Assembly (NCBI GenBank): GCA_030704615.1
Contig: CM060731.1
Location: forward strand, 84,796,756-84,860,755
From: Takakia lepidozioides
Lineage: Eukaryota > Streptophyta > Takakiopsida > Takakiales > Takakiaceae
Direction: 5' to 3'
Length of the DNA stretch: 64,000 nucleotides
Below, piece after piece: positions 1-12,886 of the stretch. Each line of letters starts with the position of its first letter. Positions within the stretch are counted from its first letter, which is position 1. The notes beneath the pieces were generated by a model, which saw only the letters and a list, made by a program, of their open reading frames with translations, made no database searches and was not told where the DNA came from. A program made the position numbers and the translations under genes.

Positions 1-84
1 TAGCCTTCTCTTCATGTTACAGACTTGCACTAGTTGTGCAGTGCCTTCTGCAGCTTAGCCTAGTCTTTATCCGGTTTTTTCTTT

Positions 85-156
85 CTCTCTCTCTCTCTTG
101 CATCTCTTTCTCTCTCGCGCGCGTCTCTCTTCACCTTTCTCTCTCGCGCGCGCGGC
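85..156. repeat. CT/CG-rich low-complexity tract
   Basis: Pyrimidine-rich runs of CT alternate with two CGCGCG blocks just upstream of LINE A ORF1. It probably lies in the 5' UTR of the element. No TATA box is visible in the 193 bases before the ORF. Confidence 0.6.
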
Positions 157-193
157 AGCACGTCGGCGCTGCTAGCGTCGCCTCCACCACACC

Positions 194-1357
194 ATGACGT
201 CCTCCAATCGCCAAAGGACGTTTGGCGAAGAGGTAGACTCCCCGTCTCCCTCACCCCGACCTACTTCCCCTCTGCTTCTTCTTCCTGCCCCTGTCTCTCA
301 GCAGGCCTCTCATTTGCGTCAGTACTCCACAAGGAGTGCTAATGTTCAAACGCTTCGGGACCAAATCACCATCTTGCAAACAAAATGCATCTCGGAGGAG
401 ACTCTCCAGCTAGCACTCGCTGCCCGAGACAAGGACTCGGAGGAGCGGTTGGCTTCCCTAGACAAAGATTGGGAGACGCGGATGGCTTCCCTTAACAAAG
501 CTTGGGAGGAGCGCATGGCTTCCTTGGACAAAAATTGGGAGAAGCACATGGCAGACAGGGACACAAACTTGGAGAAGTCGTTGGACCATATACGAGTTCA
601 GGATAGCGCTTTGCATACCTCTCTTCAGGAGTGCAATAGCAAACTTCAAGGTCTGTCGAAACATCTCAATGACAAATCCACACATATGCGTCTTTTGAAA
701 CTTGAAGGCGAAGTGAAGACCTTCGCAAAGAAGAGCCCCACAGATCCCTTCACGGCAAGCATCCACCTGCAGGTGGAATCCCTTAGCAAAGAGCTGGAAA
801 CACACAGAACTGCGACGTCTACAACGGCTCGGGAGCTCCAAGCTAACAAGGCAGAGGCCTCCTCCTGGGCTAATATAGTTAAGGGGAGCACATCCAACAA
901 CAGCCCTCACTCTCTAGAGGAGACAGTCTCGGCTACCTTGCGAGAGGAACAGCAACGGGCTTTCAAAGCCCTTAACATCAGGGTCATTGGGAAACTATGG
1001 AGCCTTGCTGAGGGGGACCCTCTTGACGCTGCCACCAGCCTTATTTAGCAAAACCTTGCTCTACCACGGGGAGCGAGTGGCATTGAAAGGGCTTGACGTG
1101 CAGGATCTTCAGAGCACAAAGTTCTCTTCATTAGATTCAAGGACAAGGGTGCTCGGGATAGAGTCCTCAGGCAAAGGCCTCAATTGAGAGGTCAGGGTAT
1201 GTACCTCAACAATGACTTGACCCCTTTGCAATACAACGTCATGCGGGCGCAACTCTTGCAGGTTAAGCAAGCTCGAGCTCAGGGGCACTATGCCGTGTAC
1301 CGAGATAGGAGGGTAATTGTTCAGGAGCACGAGCGTCGCCTCTCTAGCTCTAAATAG
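194..1357 (+). pseudogene. LINE A ORF1 (coiled-coil nucleic-acid-binding type), two stops
   Basis: The frame is open from the ATG at 194 to a TAG at 1046-1048. It continues in the same frame through a TGA at 1094-1096 to a final TAG at 1355-1357, about 388 codons in all. The N-terminus is rich in Ser and Pro. Residues about 75-135 hold five tandem 11-residue units of the type DKDWETRMASL, then more helical sequence, which predicts a long coiled coil. LINE ORF1 proteins form oligomers that bind element RNA, which is inferred for this one. No zinc knuckle was seen. The final stop lies 3 bases before the ORF2 ATG, so ORF2 translation may depend on reinitiation. Confidence 0.8.
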
Positions 1358-1360
1358 GGG

Positions 1361-4300
1361 TTGGGGCACCATGAGACCAACACACGCTCACATCTACACA
1401 TTGGCTCATGGAACTGTAATGGCTCGTTGTGGAGCCACCCCCAAGGGCTTCTAGATATTCTTTCCAAGTGTGATGTTCTTTTTCTTTTGGAGACACATGC
1501 GTACGAAGGAAAAGACCCCCCTTTTATTCTCGGTTATAGCGTTCAGTCAGTGACTCGTCCACGTACAGGTCTCAAAGGATCTGGAGGTGTGGCTTGTTAC
1601 TTTGCCGACTGGCTTCTCCCATTTATCTCCTTCCCATTCAAAGACCCACTGGCAAGGTACATTTGGTGTCACATAAAAGGCTACAACATCCTGCTAGCGG
1701 GATGTTATTTTGCTCCGGCTACATCTCCGCACAGTGGCCTACATATTCGAACAGATTCACCATATGTTCCATTGGAGGACGATATGGCCCGTCTTCGTAC
1801 CCTACACACGGACATTTTCTTGGTTGGAGATTTCAACGCCCGTACAAGATCACTACAGGCCCCCACCTTCGACCACACAGATCCTCTACACATCCAACGC
1901 TCGCATACGAAATTGGAGAGGCAAAGTGCAGATTCCTCTTGCGAAATCACAAGCTACGGTCACCATCTACTCAAGTTTTGTGAAACTCAGTTCACTTGCC
2001 ATTCACAATGGAACAACCAATTTCAAGTCCTCCAGCAAGTTCACTTGCCACACGTACAAGGGCCAGAGCGTGGTTGACTATCTCTTGGGGAGCCCAAACA
2101 AGTCTGATAGAATAAGCTCCTTTTACATCACGAGGTACCCGGATTCTGATCACTCTTGCCTTTCCTTTGCATTTCCTTCCATCTCCCCCCCCCCCGTGAA
2201 GGTCCCCTCTGCTTCTCTTCCCCTACACCCATGTATCCACTTTAATACCCCTTTCTCTCACTTACACGACGCCGAGTATGAAACACACCTAGCGTCAACC
2301 CTCCCCTCCATTCTACATCTACCATCTCCTAACAACATGGCTACACATCTTACTCTAGCCCTTTGGGACTCAGCCCTGCGATCCTTTCCCGTCACCCTTC
2401 CATCTACCTCCTCAACCTACTCCACTCGTCGTTATGCCCCATTTTATGATGAGGAATGCAAGACTGCTAGACGTCACATCAAATTTTTACTACTACATAC
2501 CAATTCCTTCTCCAGAGTCCACTAATCTTGCTCTTAAGCACTATAAGTCCCTCATTAGATCCAAAAAGAGAGCCTACACTATCAAGTTGCAATCTTCTTT
2601 CCTTGCTAAAATCAGATTTTCTCCTCGTTCTTTTTGGTCCCTCCTTAAACCTCATAGAGACCCTCCCCCAATCACTGACATTCACGTCTGGCATGAGTAT
2701 GCATAGTCTTTGTACCATTCCCCAACCCAAACTCCCTCTCCTATAACATCTAAACCCCTTCACTTCTCTCTCTTTACTACAGCCAATGTCAGTAAGGCAA
2801 TCAAGAAGCTGCAAATTGGCAGAGCAGTAGACATTTCAGGACTTCAGAGTGAATTCATCAAGCATGTTGCACCTACTTTAACCCCTTTTATAGCTAACCT
2901 CTTCAATGAGGTGGTGCAATGGGGCTTTCCCACAGAGTGGACAAAGAGCATCATCCACCCACTCTTCAAGAGCGGTGACAGGCTCGCACCGACCAACTAT
3001 CGTACTATCATGGTGTCCTCAGTACTTGCTAAACTGTTTGGGGCAGTAGTGGCCATGGAACTGGATGATTGGGCTGAGTCCTCTCGCATTCGTGCTGAGG
3101 GACAGGCCGGTTTCCGTCGCAACAGATCCACTATTGACCACATCTTCACTCTTCAGGTTATGGTGGAAAGTGCACGCTATGACAAAAGAATGGTCTATGT
3201 TTGCTTCGTGGACTTTCAGTTCCTCGGGACCTTCTCTTCCAACGGCTCCATAGAGTGGAAGTCCCTCCAGACATCCTTTGTGCCATCTCTTCTATGTATG
3301 AGATTGTCACTGGCATGGTCCACGTCGCTGGTGAATTCTCAGCCGAGGTCCACAGCAACATAGGAGTCAAACAGGGCTGCCCCCTTTCACCTACCCTGTT
3401 CGGGATCTACATTGACGCTTTGGAGAATTACATATCAAAAAACCATGGGGTTGGGGTACCATTGGATGGGGGACCAACGCAATCAGATCTCCTCTATGCT
3501 GATGATGTTGCCCTTTTGGCACTATCCCCGGTCTTCCTGCAACGCCATCTCAAAATTTTGGAACAGTTCTGCAAAGACTATGGGATGCAAGTCAATCTTA
3601 GCAAGACCAAGATCATGGTCTTCAATGGCCAGGCTGATCGTAGATTCATCTTCAACCAGCAAGAAATTGAGATTGTGAAATCATACCGATATCTGGGTCT
3701 GGTTATCCACTCCCCCAAGTTTCACTTTGCAGCCACTGCCTTGGACAGATTGACTAAAGGTAAGGCGGCCTCCGTCTGCCTTTAGGCCAAATGCAAGCAA
3801 ATACATCTGCGTCATCCCCCAACCCAAAAGTGGCTGTTTGACACTGTCGTCAGCCCTGTTACCATCTATGGTTGTGAGTTCTGGGCACCTGGTGTCCCTG
3901 TCTTCTGGTGGGAAAAGTATTTGGAGCCATTACAGTCATCTTTTCTCCAAGCAATGCTTGGCGCCAGGAGCACAACTCCATCTCAGATCCTAGGGGCAGA
4001 GTTTGCATGTGTACCATTGCAATCCGAGGCCCTCTTCCGGCTTACAATCTTTCTCCATAGATTACAGGCCCTTCCACCCAAGGGGCGCGTGGCAAGGGCC
4101 CTCACAACATCTATGAGGCTCAAAGTTGCAAGTTTCAGGAACTCCTGGTATGCTCGAGTGGACAGTTTATTTCAATGTAACGGACTTTCTACTGCTTTCC
4201 TATTACCAATGAATCCAGATGAGGTGGACATCACGTCCAGACATGACCGCAACAGACTCATTAGGAGAGAGCTTATGGAATTACATGTCCAGAGAACTTG

Positions 4301-4703
4301 GAAGCTACCCAATCTCACAACAAAGCTCCACTTCTATCGAGAGACATTCTTGGTGCTCCGCGACAATAGAATCTTGAGACCAAATTACCTTTTAGCATCC
4401 TTATCTCCTTCCCTCCTGAGGGCATTGGGGCGGTTCAGGGTGGGTTCCCACAACCTACGGATAGAGACTGGCAGATTGGAAAACCTGCAACGGGAGGCCC
4501 GCCTATGTCCAGCTTGCATAGGGCGCAGCCAGGAAATCGAAACTGAAGCACACTTCTTCTTCTATTGCCCTCTATACTACGAGATCCGTGGGAGATTCCA
4601 CTGTTTATTCAGTGGAACCCAAACTCTCACGTCTTCCACTATGAGGATAAAAAATGCTTGGCAGCCTACCTGCACAAGGCCTTCACCCTTCAACATTCGC
4701 TAG
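1361..4703 (+). pseudogene. LINE A ORF2: endonuclease, reverse transcriptase, zinc-binding tail (frameshifted)
   Basis: The endonuclease starts near the N-terminus (GSWNCNGSL, LFLLETHAYE) and has the catalytic GDFNAR motif near 1830. Reverse transcriptase follows: PLFKSGD, NYRTIMVSSVL, AGFRRNRSTIDH (about 2950-3150), then GVKQGCPLSPTLFG and the active-site YADD near 3500. A C-terminal motif CPACIG with a downstream His and Cys (about 4505-4575) is the usual zinc-binding tail. The frame changes about three times (near 2.0, 2.5 and 3.2 kb), with in-frame TAG codons at 2704-2706 and 3783-3785. In a functional copy this protein would nick DNA and copy its own RNA by target-primed reverse transcription. 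Confidence 0.9.
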
Positions 4704-4795
4704 AACATTAATTGTGGTTTCTGGACTTGTTCCTCTCTCATGTTTCCATTTTGTCCCATAAGCTCTATGAGCTTTCCGCGGACGTTATAAAGTAC

Positions 4796-4816
4796 CATTT
4801 CATTTCATTTCATTTC
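4796..4816 (+). repeat. CATTT-repeat 3' tail of LINE A
   Basis: Three to four tandem CATTT units end the element in place of poly(A). The same tail occurs, reverse complemented, at 7391-7405. Confidence 0.85.
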
Positions 4817-5329
4817 TCTTCTTAGAACTGTTGGCTCGGAGTGGAACCTCTTTTCTCTGCCTTTATGGCTCTTGTAAGGTTATTTTTTCCTTACCTTATT
4901 AATAAAATTAGGGCTACAATCCCCCTGTTCTTTTAAAAAAATTAAAAAAAAAATACTTAAAAAAAACTAGGTTGCGAAGTTGTGCCAACAAGTAGGTCGG
5001 CGCCACCATCGCAGGTGGCGACAACGCACTAACATTGGTGGTGCCACCAACGTTGGTGGTGCCAGCCCTTGAGGACAGGAAAACTGCACACACCATCATG
5101 TGTACGCTACTCTAAACTACAATCCAATAAACACACTTTCCACACTGTGGCCATTTGAATCACTGCCAAATCCTTTCCCTGAGAGCCCACTCTGCTACAA
5201 CATCCTTTTCCTCTGCATTTTGTCATTGTAATCCACTCTACCCTTCTTTAATTGATACACCTTGTAAAAGGAAAAAAAATTCTGACTCCACAGTTGAGCC
5301 AATATATCTAAGAGGATTTAGTTGGTGGA
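4817..5329. other. Intergenic DNA between LINE A and the fibrillin-type gene
   Basis: AT-rich, with A/T homopolymers at 4930-4970. Around 5025-5065 there are short overlapping inverted repeats built from CACCAAC and GTTGGTG. The 3' UTR and poly(A) signal of the minus-strand gene must lie here. AATAAA-like strings occur but none can be chosen. No gene seen. Confidence 0.5.
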
Positions 5330-8300
5330 TCAGCTCCTTGGAGATCGGATGAAAAGGAGAGCAGCCCCTGAAACCGCACGAAGAATCAACAACCGTGAAT
5401 CAATGTATGTGGCACACACCAGTCCTGTCACATCGAACATCTCACGTGGGATTTGCAACCGAACTTCTTTGAGAATCCTGTTGGGAAGAGAAGGTTCCTT
5501 CCCCTGGCTGTCCAGCTCAAGAATCATCTCTAGATCTTGAGGTGCCAATCTCATAACTGGCATACTGGCGGGAACTTTTTGAGGTAAGAACTCATTCCGA
5601 TGTCTGAGTGATTTGTCCAATCGTGTCCCCATGTCTTGAGAGACTGACTGTGGCTTATCAACGGCACTGGGCTTTACACTCAAAGGTGGGTCATGTTCCT
5701 CCGTTTGGTAGAGTCGTATATCATCAGCAAGAACAACAATCGGTGCACGCACCTTGAATTTCCCTGCTGCTCCACTTTTATCAGAGGACCAATTGCCCTT
5801 CTCAGACATAACAGTAAAAACCACATCAACTTCCATTGAGAGTGTATCTTGCCCATCTGACGATACCTGAAATTCCTGGAACACGTTGCTTACTAGCACT
5901 GCTGGTGAGGCCTGCACACACACATTTCATAACAGATTTTAAAGGTTGACGAGGGAAGAGGGACTGCTGGGGGTAAGACAGTGTTACAGATACAGGGAGA
6001 GCATAAAGAAATGCACCTGACGCTGTGTAAGGCCGATAAGCTTGCCTGTATGATACAGAAGACGCCATCTGCCCGGCAAAAGCTTAATCCACTCCTGCAC
6101 CAATAGTCCAGACAGCCAAGTCAACATCCCTTTGACCACAGAGAAGAATGCCTCTGGCTCCCCACCACTGTCCCTCTGCTGCAGCCCTTATCACCTGCCC
6201 TAAATCCACCCTTCCCCCTTCTCTCTTTAGTTCTGTCCAATTGGCATTTTCTGCTTCAGGTGGATGCTATCCAGTCCCCTTTTTTCTTTCTTTTTTCTTC
6301 ATCTGCATCTCTGCTCTCACAGAAATAACAAAACCCAGGTTGTTCCTATCCCCTGAAAGGACAGAGAAGGAATAAGGAATTCTCACCTTGTAGACAGAGT
6401 TTGGGTTCATCCTCTCCAGCAAGTCAATAAGCTTGAAAAGACGGTTACGCTGCTTTTCCAGATGTTGCATCACACCACCACACTCTGTGGTTATAATCCA
6501 AGTCTAAAATCAAGGAAATGACTTAATTGTAACAGCACCTCTATTGCATGTTACTTCTGCGACTTGATCGATACGCTGTTTACTTGGCTCACGGTTTGAG
6601 AAACTGAAGTTAAAGTAGAGGCATTTGCTGAGTTAACCACAGTACCTGCTGTGACAAGCTAATGGACACGTCAGGTACACTCAGGACCTTAACAGAAGTA
6701 ATATATGCACGAACAATTTACCTGGTCAGCTCCATACATAAATTCCTCCATTATCCGGACAGCAAATGACCCTAGGCTCCAACGAGTCATTTCCAAAGAT
6801 GACTCCACCCGCCACTTTGGCCCGCAAAGGAACGGATGTCTCAATGCATGTGTACAACTGCCATACCAATTTTCTTTTTTAACACACAATACTGCCTTGT
6901 CACGGCATAGCATTAGTAAGTAGCTACCAACCTATGGAATACAGATAAGGATACCCTGGTGCCTTATTCATCTGCAGCATCCCTGCTAGTGTCCAATCAT
7001 GGTGTTGAATTGTCTATCTGCCAAGCAATTCAAATATACAGTTGAGAAGAGCTCAAAAGGAAAAAACCACTGGTGACAGAAAAACACCTGATGCGATCTG
7101 CAGGATTGTTGGTGAGCATAGATGCAAGCAAATTCCAGCCAGCCCCTCCATCTCTGTCCAGAAGCTAACCACAAAGTACACAATAGCACATTATAAGATT
7201 ACTGATTATCTTTCATAGGTACAAGTTAGAGACGACTTTTGAGCTCCTACTGTCGCAGGCACTCTGAACACCAAGCATGAAAATAACCCATTACAAGATT
7301 ACTAGTTAGATTTCATGGGCACAAATAATTGAGGAGTTCTGAGCTCTACTGTCTTCCAAATTTCTCCGCACTTTTCTGTTTCTTCCTCAGTGAAATGAAA
7401 TGAAACGGTACTCTATAACGTCCGCGGAAAGCTCAAAGAGCTTATGGGACAAAATGGAAAAAACAAGAGAGAGGCGAGAGAAGGTAGCGAGAGAGGGATA
7501 TAAGAGAGAATGCCTGTTCCTAAGCTGTAATACTACATGCCACATCAACAGATACCAATATTGTTGGTCAAAAAAGATGTGTAAAAAAGGAACCTGCACA
7601 CCATTGCTGCCTGAGGGAGACTCGTGATTGACTAGTGGCAACAAGAACTCACGCAACCCTGCTGGATCATGTCCCTGGCATCCCAAATCCAGTGTTAATT
7701 TGACAGACAGACAACGTGTTCAAGTAAATTTCAGTCACATTCTCATAAGAGTGGACCCCACCTTCAAAAATCTATCAAAAAACGAAGTCTCCTTCCATGG
7801 TCAAACACATGACAAGCAGCATCAGTAATGCACCTGAGTGAGAAAGTTTTTGAAGAGAGAAAATTTAGCAGGGTCCATGAGCTCACGCAGCACCATCTTT
7901 ACCATCATGAACCCTACACATCTGATCCCAAATTTCATAAACTGAAAGAAGTCAGTCAAAAGCCAATTTTACCAAGAAATTGGTGGTGCCTCTTTATATT
8001 ATGTGTGACAAGCAGCAAAACTCCTCTGCAAATACGACAATTATACAGTCACTGATGCATCAGCAGATAGATCCAATATTTACAAGAAGGTCACAGATGC
8101 ACATTTGGTCATCTGCAAAATGTATGTGTGTTTGAGGTGCAGTCAAAAAAAAAATCTCGTGTAGAAGTTGAAGCCCCCGGGATAATTGCACGTAAATCGG
8201 TGCACGAACCAAGTGGCATTTCCACAATTCAGGACTTCAGTTACACGTCTTACCTGATGTCAAAGGCAATCATCAATTTACGTGTGTTTGCATGCTTGGC

Positions 8301-11300
8301 GTTATCCTTTTCCAACCCCACGGAGCTCCCAAGGTCACTTTCAGGGAAATCCGCTGAGTTTCCAAGGATACCGACCTACAGGTGACACCATCCACGTCTC
8401 TTTTAAAATTTCTACTGTGATACGTGGCAGTCGACACTGCCTCCAACAACACTAAACAATACAGACATTCCATTGCAGAAACATACTGACAATCCTGCTC
8501 CTAGACAAGCGTGCCTCATTTACTACTTTGCGTCTTCACATTGTCGTTAGAAACACATACAGAATGTCGGTCACGATATGTTAACCCAATTGTAAAATCT
8601 TTCTAATACCCAGAATGATGAATCAAACCCAGAAATTGAGAGGTATTTGGGGTTCCCAGTACCGACCTTTACATGACGATCGACAGCGCTGATGTGCACA
8701 TTCTGCAGACGTAATTCTGTGTGTGCCAGACCTCGGCTGTGATAATAGTTAACCTGCCAGCACAACCCTCCACCAATAAAGAGAACCACTGAATGCAAGA
8801 TGGACGTACAGATTTCAACCTCTCATGACCCAGGACGACAGTATCTGCCTTGCTCACCATAGCTAAGGGCCACTTTATACACACCACAAATGAGCACCCA
8901 AAATGTGGCGGTGGTCGTTCTTTGGACTGATTTGCTCATTCGGCCTGTGGATACCCTCAGACATGGGTTTTTAGGAAAAATCTTTGTCCATGTGGGAGTC
9001 CAATCTGCTCATGGGGCAATTTCCAGATGCCAAAAGTTAGTATGGCGTTTTCTATTATTCCAAACTCCTGGCCAAGCAGTCCAGAAAACAATTTAAGTTT
9101 CCCCATTGTTTTGCCAACCAGAGCAGGTTGGGGGCAAGCTGAAAGCAGCAGCTACCATTAAACAGATGAAGTCAACAATTATTCACTTTAACTGGTGGTG
9201 GACAATTACACCAAGCTTATTTTGGCCTTCCCCCTCATCCCAGCGAGTGCCTGGAAGGAGCGGCTAAAATGAGGATTTTGACCGCTGGTTTCATGGTCTG
9301 TGTCTAGAGTGGCCTAAGTTTCAAGACAGGAGCTCCAACAGGCCACTCCAACCGGCCCACACCAACCAGGCTGCCAAATGCAAACTGACGGATCCTGCTA
9401 CAAGAATCTTTGCCACATTCTACAATGTGCTGTAGCAAATTTTACTACCATGGACACACACACAACAATACACCAATAAAAAGGAGCAGGAGTAGGTGTG
9501 CTGGTATATACCCCAATCAAAAGATCACGCATGACAACACGAATGAGGCGCAATTGACGGGACACCTCTGGACCTCCTGTGCGGTCATCTCCCACTCTTC
9601 GTGCAGCTTCTTCATCCAAGGCTAGCCTGGCTTCTAGGTTAGGTAACCAATCCGAACACAGCAGCCATTGATGCAGTGAGTAGCTCCCATAATACTGCAT
9701 GGACCCAGGATCAATTCACAAGATGATTACACTGCATGCAAATTTTCCACTTCTAAAACCAATCCATCCGGTGCTGCCAATTTGTAGTAGGATTCAGAAT
9801 AATTCTTTCTGTCAGATAGTGCTACATCCCAAATTCATCACTCAAGCAGAGAAAAAACATCTACCCCAGCTAACATGGTTCTTTCACAATGGTGAATACA
9901 GGAATCTCTAACCGACATTCACATTATTCCCACTTGTGAGATAGCAGGCAAACCCATACTTGAATTTGGATGCCAACAGATGGCCTAGACTTTTGTGAAA
10001 GAATCTTCCATTTGAGCAGATGTCTTACAGGAGAACCATGACAGAACTTGCTGAAGTAAATGTACCACGACTTAGACATCCTAATACAAGATCTGACAAG
10101 CTATCCTGTAGGAATCTCACCCCATGGACAAGTGTCATTGCACTGCTTTGATCAGGACCACCGGATGGAAGAATGTAGCCATGCACACGCGTCGTGTATG
10201 AGTGGTAAAGACCCTCCCTCCTCACCAGCCTTGCAATCACCTGCCCCCATGCCACAGCGTTCTTTTGATTTGAGAAGGATACAGTGTTAGCTGCTATGAT
10301 AGAAATGATACGTCTGATCAGCAAGAACAATCTTCAGACGCCAATAAATGCGTCTATGTGCATGTGTGTGTGTGAGAGAGAGAGAGAGAAAGAGAGATCT
10401 GAGATCATGCCTTCCTTCACAACAAAATAAAAGAAGAGATCAGAGAGTCTTGGCATCATAATGCTGTATACCTGCAGGGCTCGATGGCCCCAACGTTGTG
10501 CACGCGGCCCAGAAAGCTGACGAAGCACCACCCTCATTCCTTGCAGAGGGCTGCAATACCATGAGGAAAACCCCCTCCATCAGTGCACCCATCTAAATGC
10601 TAAATGATACTTATCAAATTAAGATGAACCTCATAAAATCCGAAGCTAGGAGGGAGGTATAAATAGAAAATCAAACCATCGGAAGGAACAAGAAGCCTTC
10701 CTTTCAGTAAAAACAGAAAATCGGCTGCATCCACGAGAAAATCAGGTACCTTTCAGGGTTTCTGACGACGCCCTCATAGACCACCTCGTCTCCCTGGATT
10801 ATACAAGCATACTAATAATCAGCTGAAAGTTCAGCCTGTTTAGATTAACAATGCTTGCATTTGTATACTATAGATACATCGACGGCTCTTCTTGCACATA
10901 CACGTGTTCCTCTGCGAACTCCATCAGGCCACAAAAACTATATATCTCAATCTTATACCCTCTGGGCAAGAAACTTTCTGAGTCTCTCACAGAGACACAC
11001 ACATACACAAATGAACACCAACCGATGGAAGCAACTGCTACTTTTATCAAAGACATTGTACAAAGGGAATTTTCTTACCCTTCCGGCGAGACCCACACTG
11101 ACGTGTGAACACAAATCAAAATCTGACAGCTTGAATTCCACAACAGGTACTCCAAGTCCAACAGCTTCAGTTTCAAGCCTCCCTGGCTTCTCCTCTGATC
11201 CTGACACTGCAACCCTGCCCACAGAACACCGAACTGCAATCCCCCTTCTCCTCAATGAAGGTGTCAGTCCCGAGCTGAGTGGTCGTAGCCAGCCCTTTTG

Positions 11301-11540
11301 AAGTAGACCAGAGATAGAAGGGAGAGATGTAATCAAGTCAGGGTTTTCCAAACAACAACTTGAACCTGGTATGTGTCTAGCATTAGATCCCACGCTTTCC
11401 CAATGCAATTTGCCAAAGCATCCCCTACCAGATGCGAGACCACCATGCTGGATCCATGGAAAGGAATTTGCCAACTGCACTTGCGCCATGCTTATGCCTG
11501 CAAATTTCCAGCAATTGTTCTGTGAGGAGCTACAGGGCAA
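5330..11540 (-). CDS. Plastid-lipid-associated protein (fibrillin) with N-terminal kinase-like domain, PAP14/FBN11 type
   Basis: I built 14 exons from splice sites and phase: 11540-11079, 10793-10750, 10550-10472, 10261-10121, 9694-9512, 8753-8667, 8375-8254, 7921-7834, 7674-7594, 7164-7088, 6857-6722, 6503-6387, 6175-6017, 5911-5330. They total 2358 nt, or 785 residues plus stop. Residues 1 to about 100 are Ser- and Arg-rich and resemble a plastid transit peptide. Residues about 130-500 are kinase-like: the catalytic-loop position reads HSRGLAHTELRLQNV, so HRD is replaced by HTE, and the metal-binding position reads GILGNSADF, so no normal DFG. HPFLCGPKWRV (near 460-475) ends this domain. 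Residues about 555-785 are PAP/fibrillin: LLPGRWRLLYHTGKLIGLT, then a C-terminal TYIDSRLLILRAVSG. This combination is known from plant fibrillin 11 (PAP14). Expected in plastoglobules or plastid membranes; lipid binding and a non-catalytic kinase fold are inferred. Met at 11540 is the first in the open frame. Exon 6 to 7 uses an ambiguous GTCGGT junction. Confidence 0.88.
7391..7476 (-). mobile_element. 5'-truncated LINE A-like 3' end inside intron 9
   Basis: Reverse complement of the last roughly 75 bases of LINE A, including the CATTT tail and the motif CTTTCCGCGGACGTTATA, with few mismatches. It lies in the 7165-7593 intron of the fibrillin-type gene, antisense to LINE A and so in the same orientation as the host gene. 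No target duplication was resolved. Confidence 0.85.
10359..10398. repeat. TG/GA microsatellite in intron 3
   Basis: A (TG)n run passes directly into a (GA)n run, within an intron of the fibrillin-type gene. Confidence 0.85.
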
Positions 11541-12694
11541 GCTCCATGCAGCATAGAAATGAGAATTGTGTGTAGATGAGCATGTATTTTTTACATGTAT
11601 ATGTTGGAGACTGAAATCAAAATCTTCAAAACTCAGATGAACGTCACATAAAGAATCTAGCTACCAGCCAGGTGATCATTACGGATGCGAAAAAGATAGA
11701 GAATTGTGCTAGTATTTAAGTGTGTCCAGAGTAACCAATGGCAGTTCCGATATTTTGAGCACAGATAATGCTCCTTGATGTATCCTTACAGAATCGGAAG
11801 GAAACATTCTAGTGTTCATGACCTTGAAATTTGAATATAATTCTCTCACTGTGTTCACTTAAGTTTGTGGATTACCTGTACATGTTCACTTCAGTTCTAA
11901 GAAGGACAATCACTGCTTCTTTGAAACACCAAACTTGAGGACATCCATTGGACTTCCTTACGGTCATAAAATCCAAACTGAACGAACACAACTCTAGACT
12001 AAAATGCCTCCCAATTACTGGGTGTTGCAATATGCCACAGCCTGACTATGACTGAAATCAGCTGATATCCTCAACGACCCAGCTGAACACTCGAGATTGA
12101 CCGAATCATTCACAACCACACCAATTCAGGCACTAGTGCTTCCTTGTTTCACATTCAGTAGAAGACACTAATATCTAGCTAGACATCTGAGAGGAAGAAT
12201 ATTAAAACGTGGCTGTCACTGATACTTTTCATTGATAGGGTTTTCCTGCTCAAGTTCAAACCAGCCAGCAAGCAATTCAAGCAAGCAGACGAAATTAACC
12301 TCACCACAACACAATTGAGTAGAACCAAAGCTCCTCGAGAGCTCAAAATTTCAAGAAATCGGCACGTCACACAGAGACAGACACGGCCTAGCACGCACGA
12401 CACAAAGCAACTCGAGAGGGAGACAGGAAAAAATCAAATATCCAAAACCTGGTTTATGAAGTTCACAGACAGACGACTACATCTTCTCCGCAGGCTCAAG
12501 ACAGACGCCACATATGCGGCGTTCTTGTGCGCCAGCGTGGGTCCGCGTGCAGGCCATGGTCGCGCTGAACCCTGTATCACCGAGTCTGGCAACCCCCCCG
12601 CGCCTTCTCCCTCTCATAAGTGTATGGTGTATTGAGTGTTGAGCGTACTCCTCGGCTCTTGTCAACTGCACCTTAGGAGGGCGCCATTTCCCAC
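11541..12694. other. Upstream region of the fibrillin-type gene
   Basis: No convincing coding sequence on either strand. The promoter and 5' UTR of the minus-strand gene should lie here. No clear TATA box can be tied to the start codon, and a 5' UTR intron cannot be excluded. Confidence 0.4.
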
Positions 12695-12830
12695 GGATGA
12701 ATGCAGTATTGTATGGGTCCAACGCAAATAGATGAATGCAGAGTATGACGGCATTCCCAATGGATGAATGCAGTATTGTATGGGTCCCAACGCAAATAGA
12801 TGAATGCAGAGTATGCCGGCATTCCCAACA
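12695..12830. repeat. Tandem repeat, 67-bp unit, two copies
   Basis: The unit beginning GGATGAATGCAGTATTG occurs at 12695 and 12762 with few differences. Within each unit the motif GATGAATGCAG appears twice. Confidence 0.85.
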
Positions 12831-12886
12831 ATGGAATTTAGTATTTTTTGACGCCAATATGCACCCGCATGGTCGTTAGGTGCCCT

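Larger units (their letters stand above)
1..4816 (+). mobile_element. LINE A, non-LTR retrotransposon (near full length, decayed)
   Basis: A two-ORF non-LTR element: ORF1 (194-1357) and ORF2 (1361-4703) with apurinic-type endonuclease, reverse transcriptase and a C-terminal zinc-binding motif, then a short 3' UTR ending in repeated CATTT. The left end may extend beyond the window, and no target duplication could be fixed. The 3' end is related to a fragment in intron 9 of the fibrillin gene, so this family or a close relative has been active more than once here. The clade is not assigned. Stops and frameshifts in both ORFs make this copy inactive. Confidence 0.9.

Noticed and set aside
5002-5065. 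Member of the GGCGCC palindrome family at 5.0 kb
   Set aside because: It contains GGCGCC but lacks the TTTCG/CGAAA arms.
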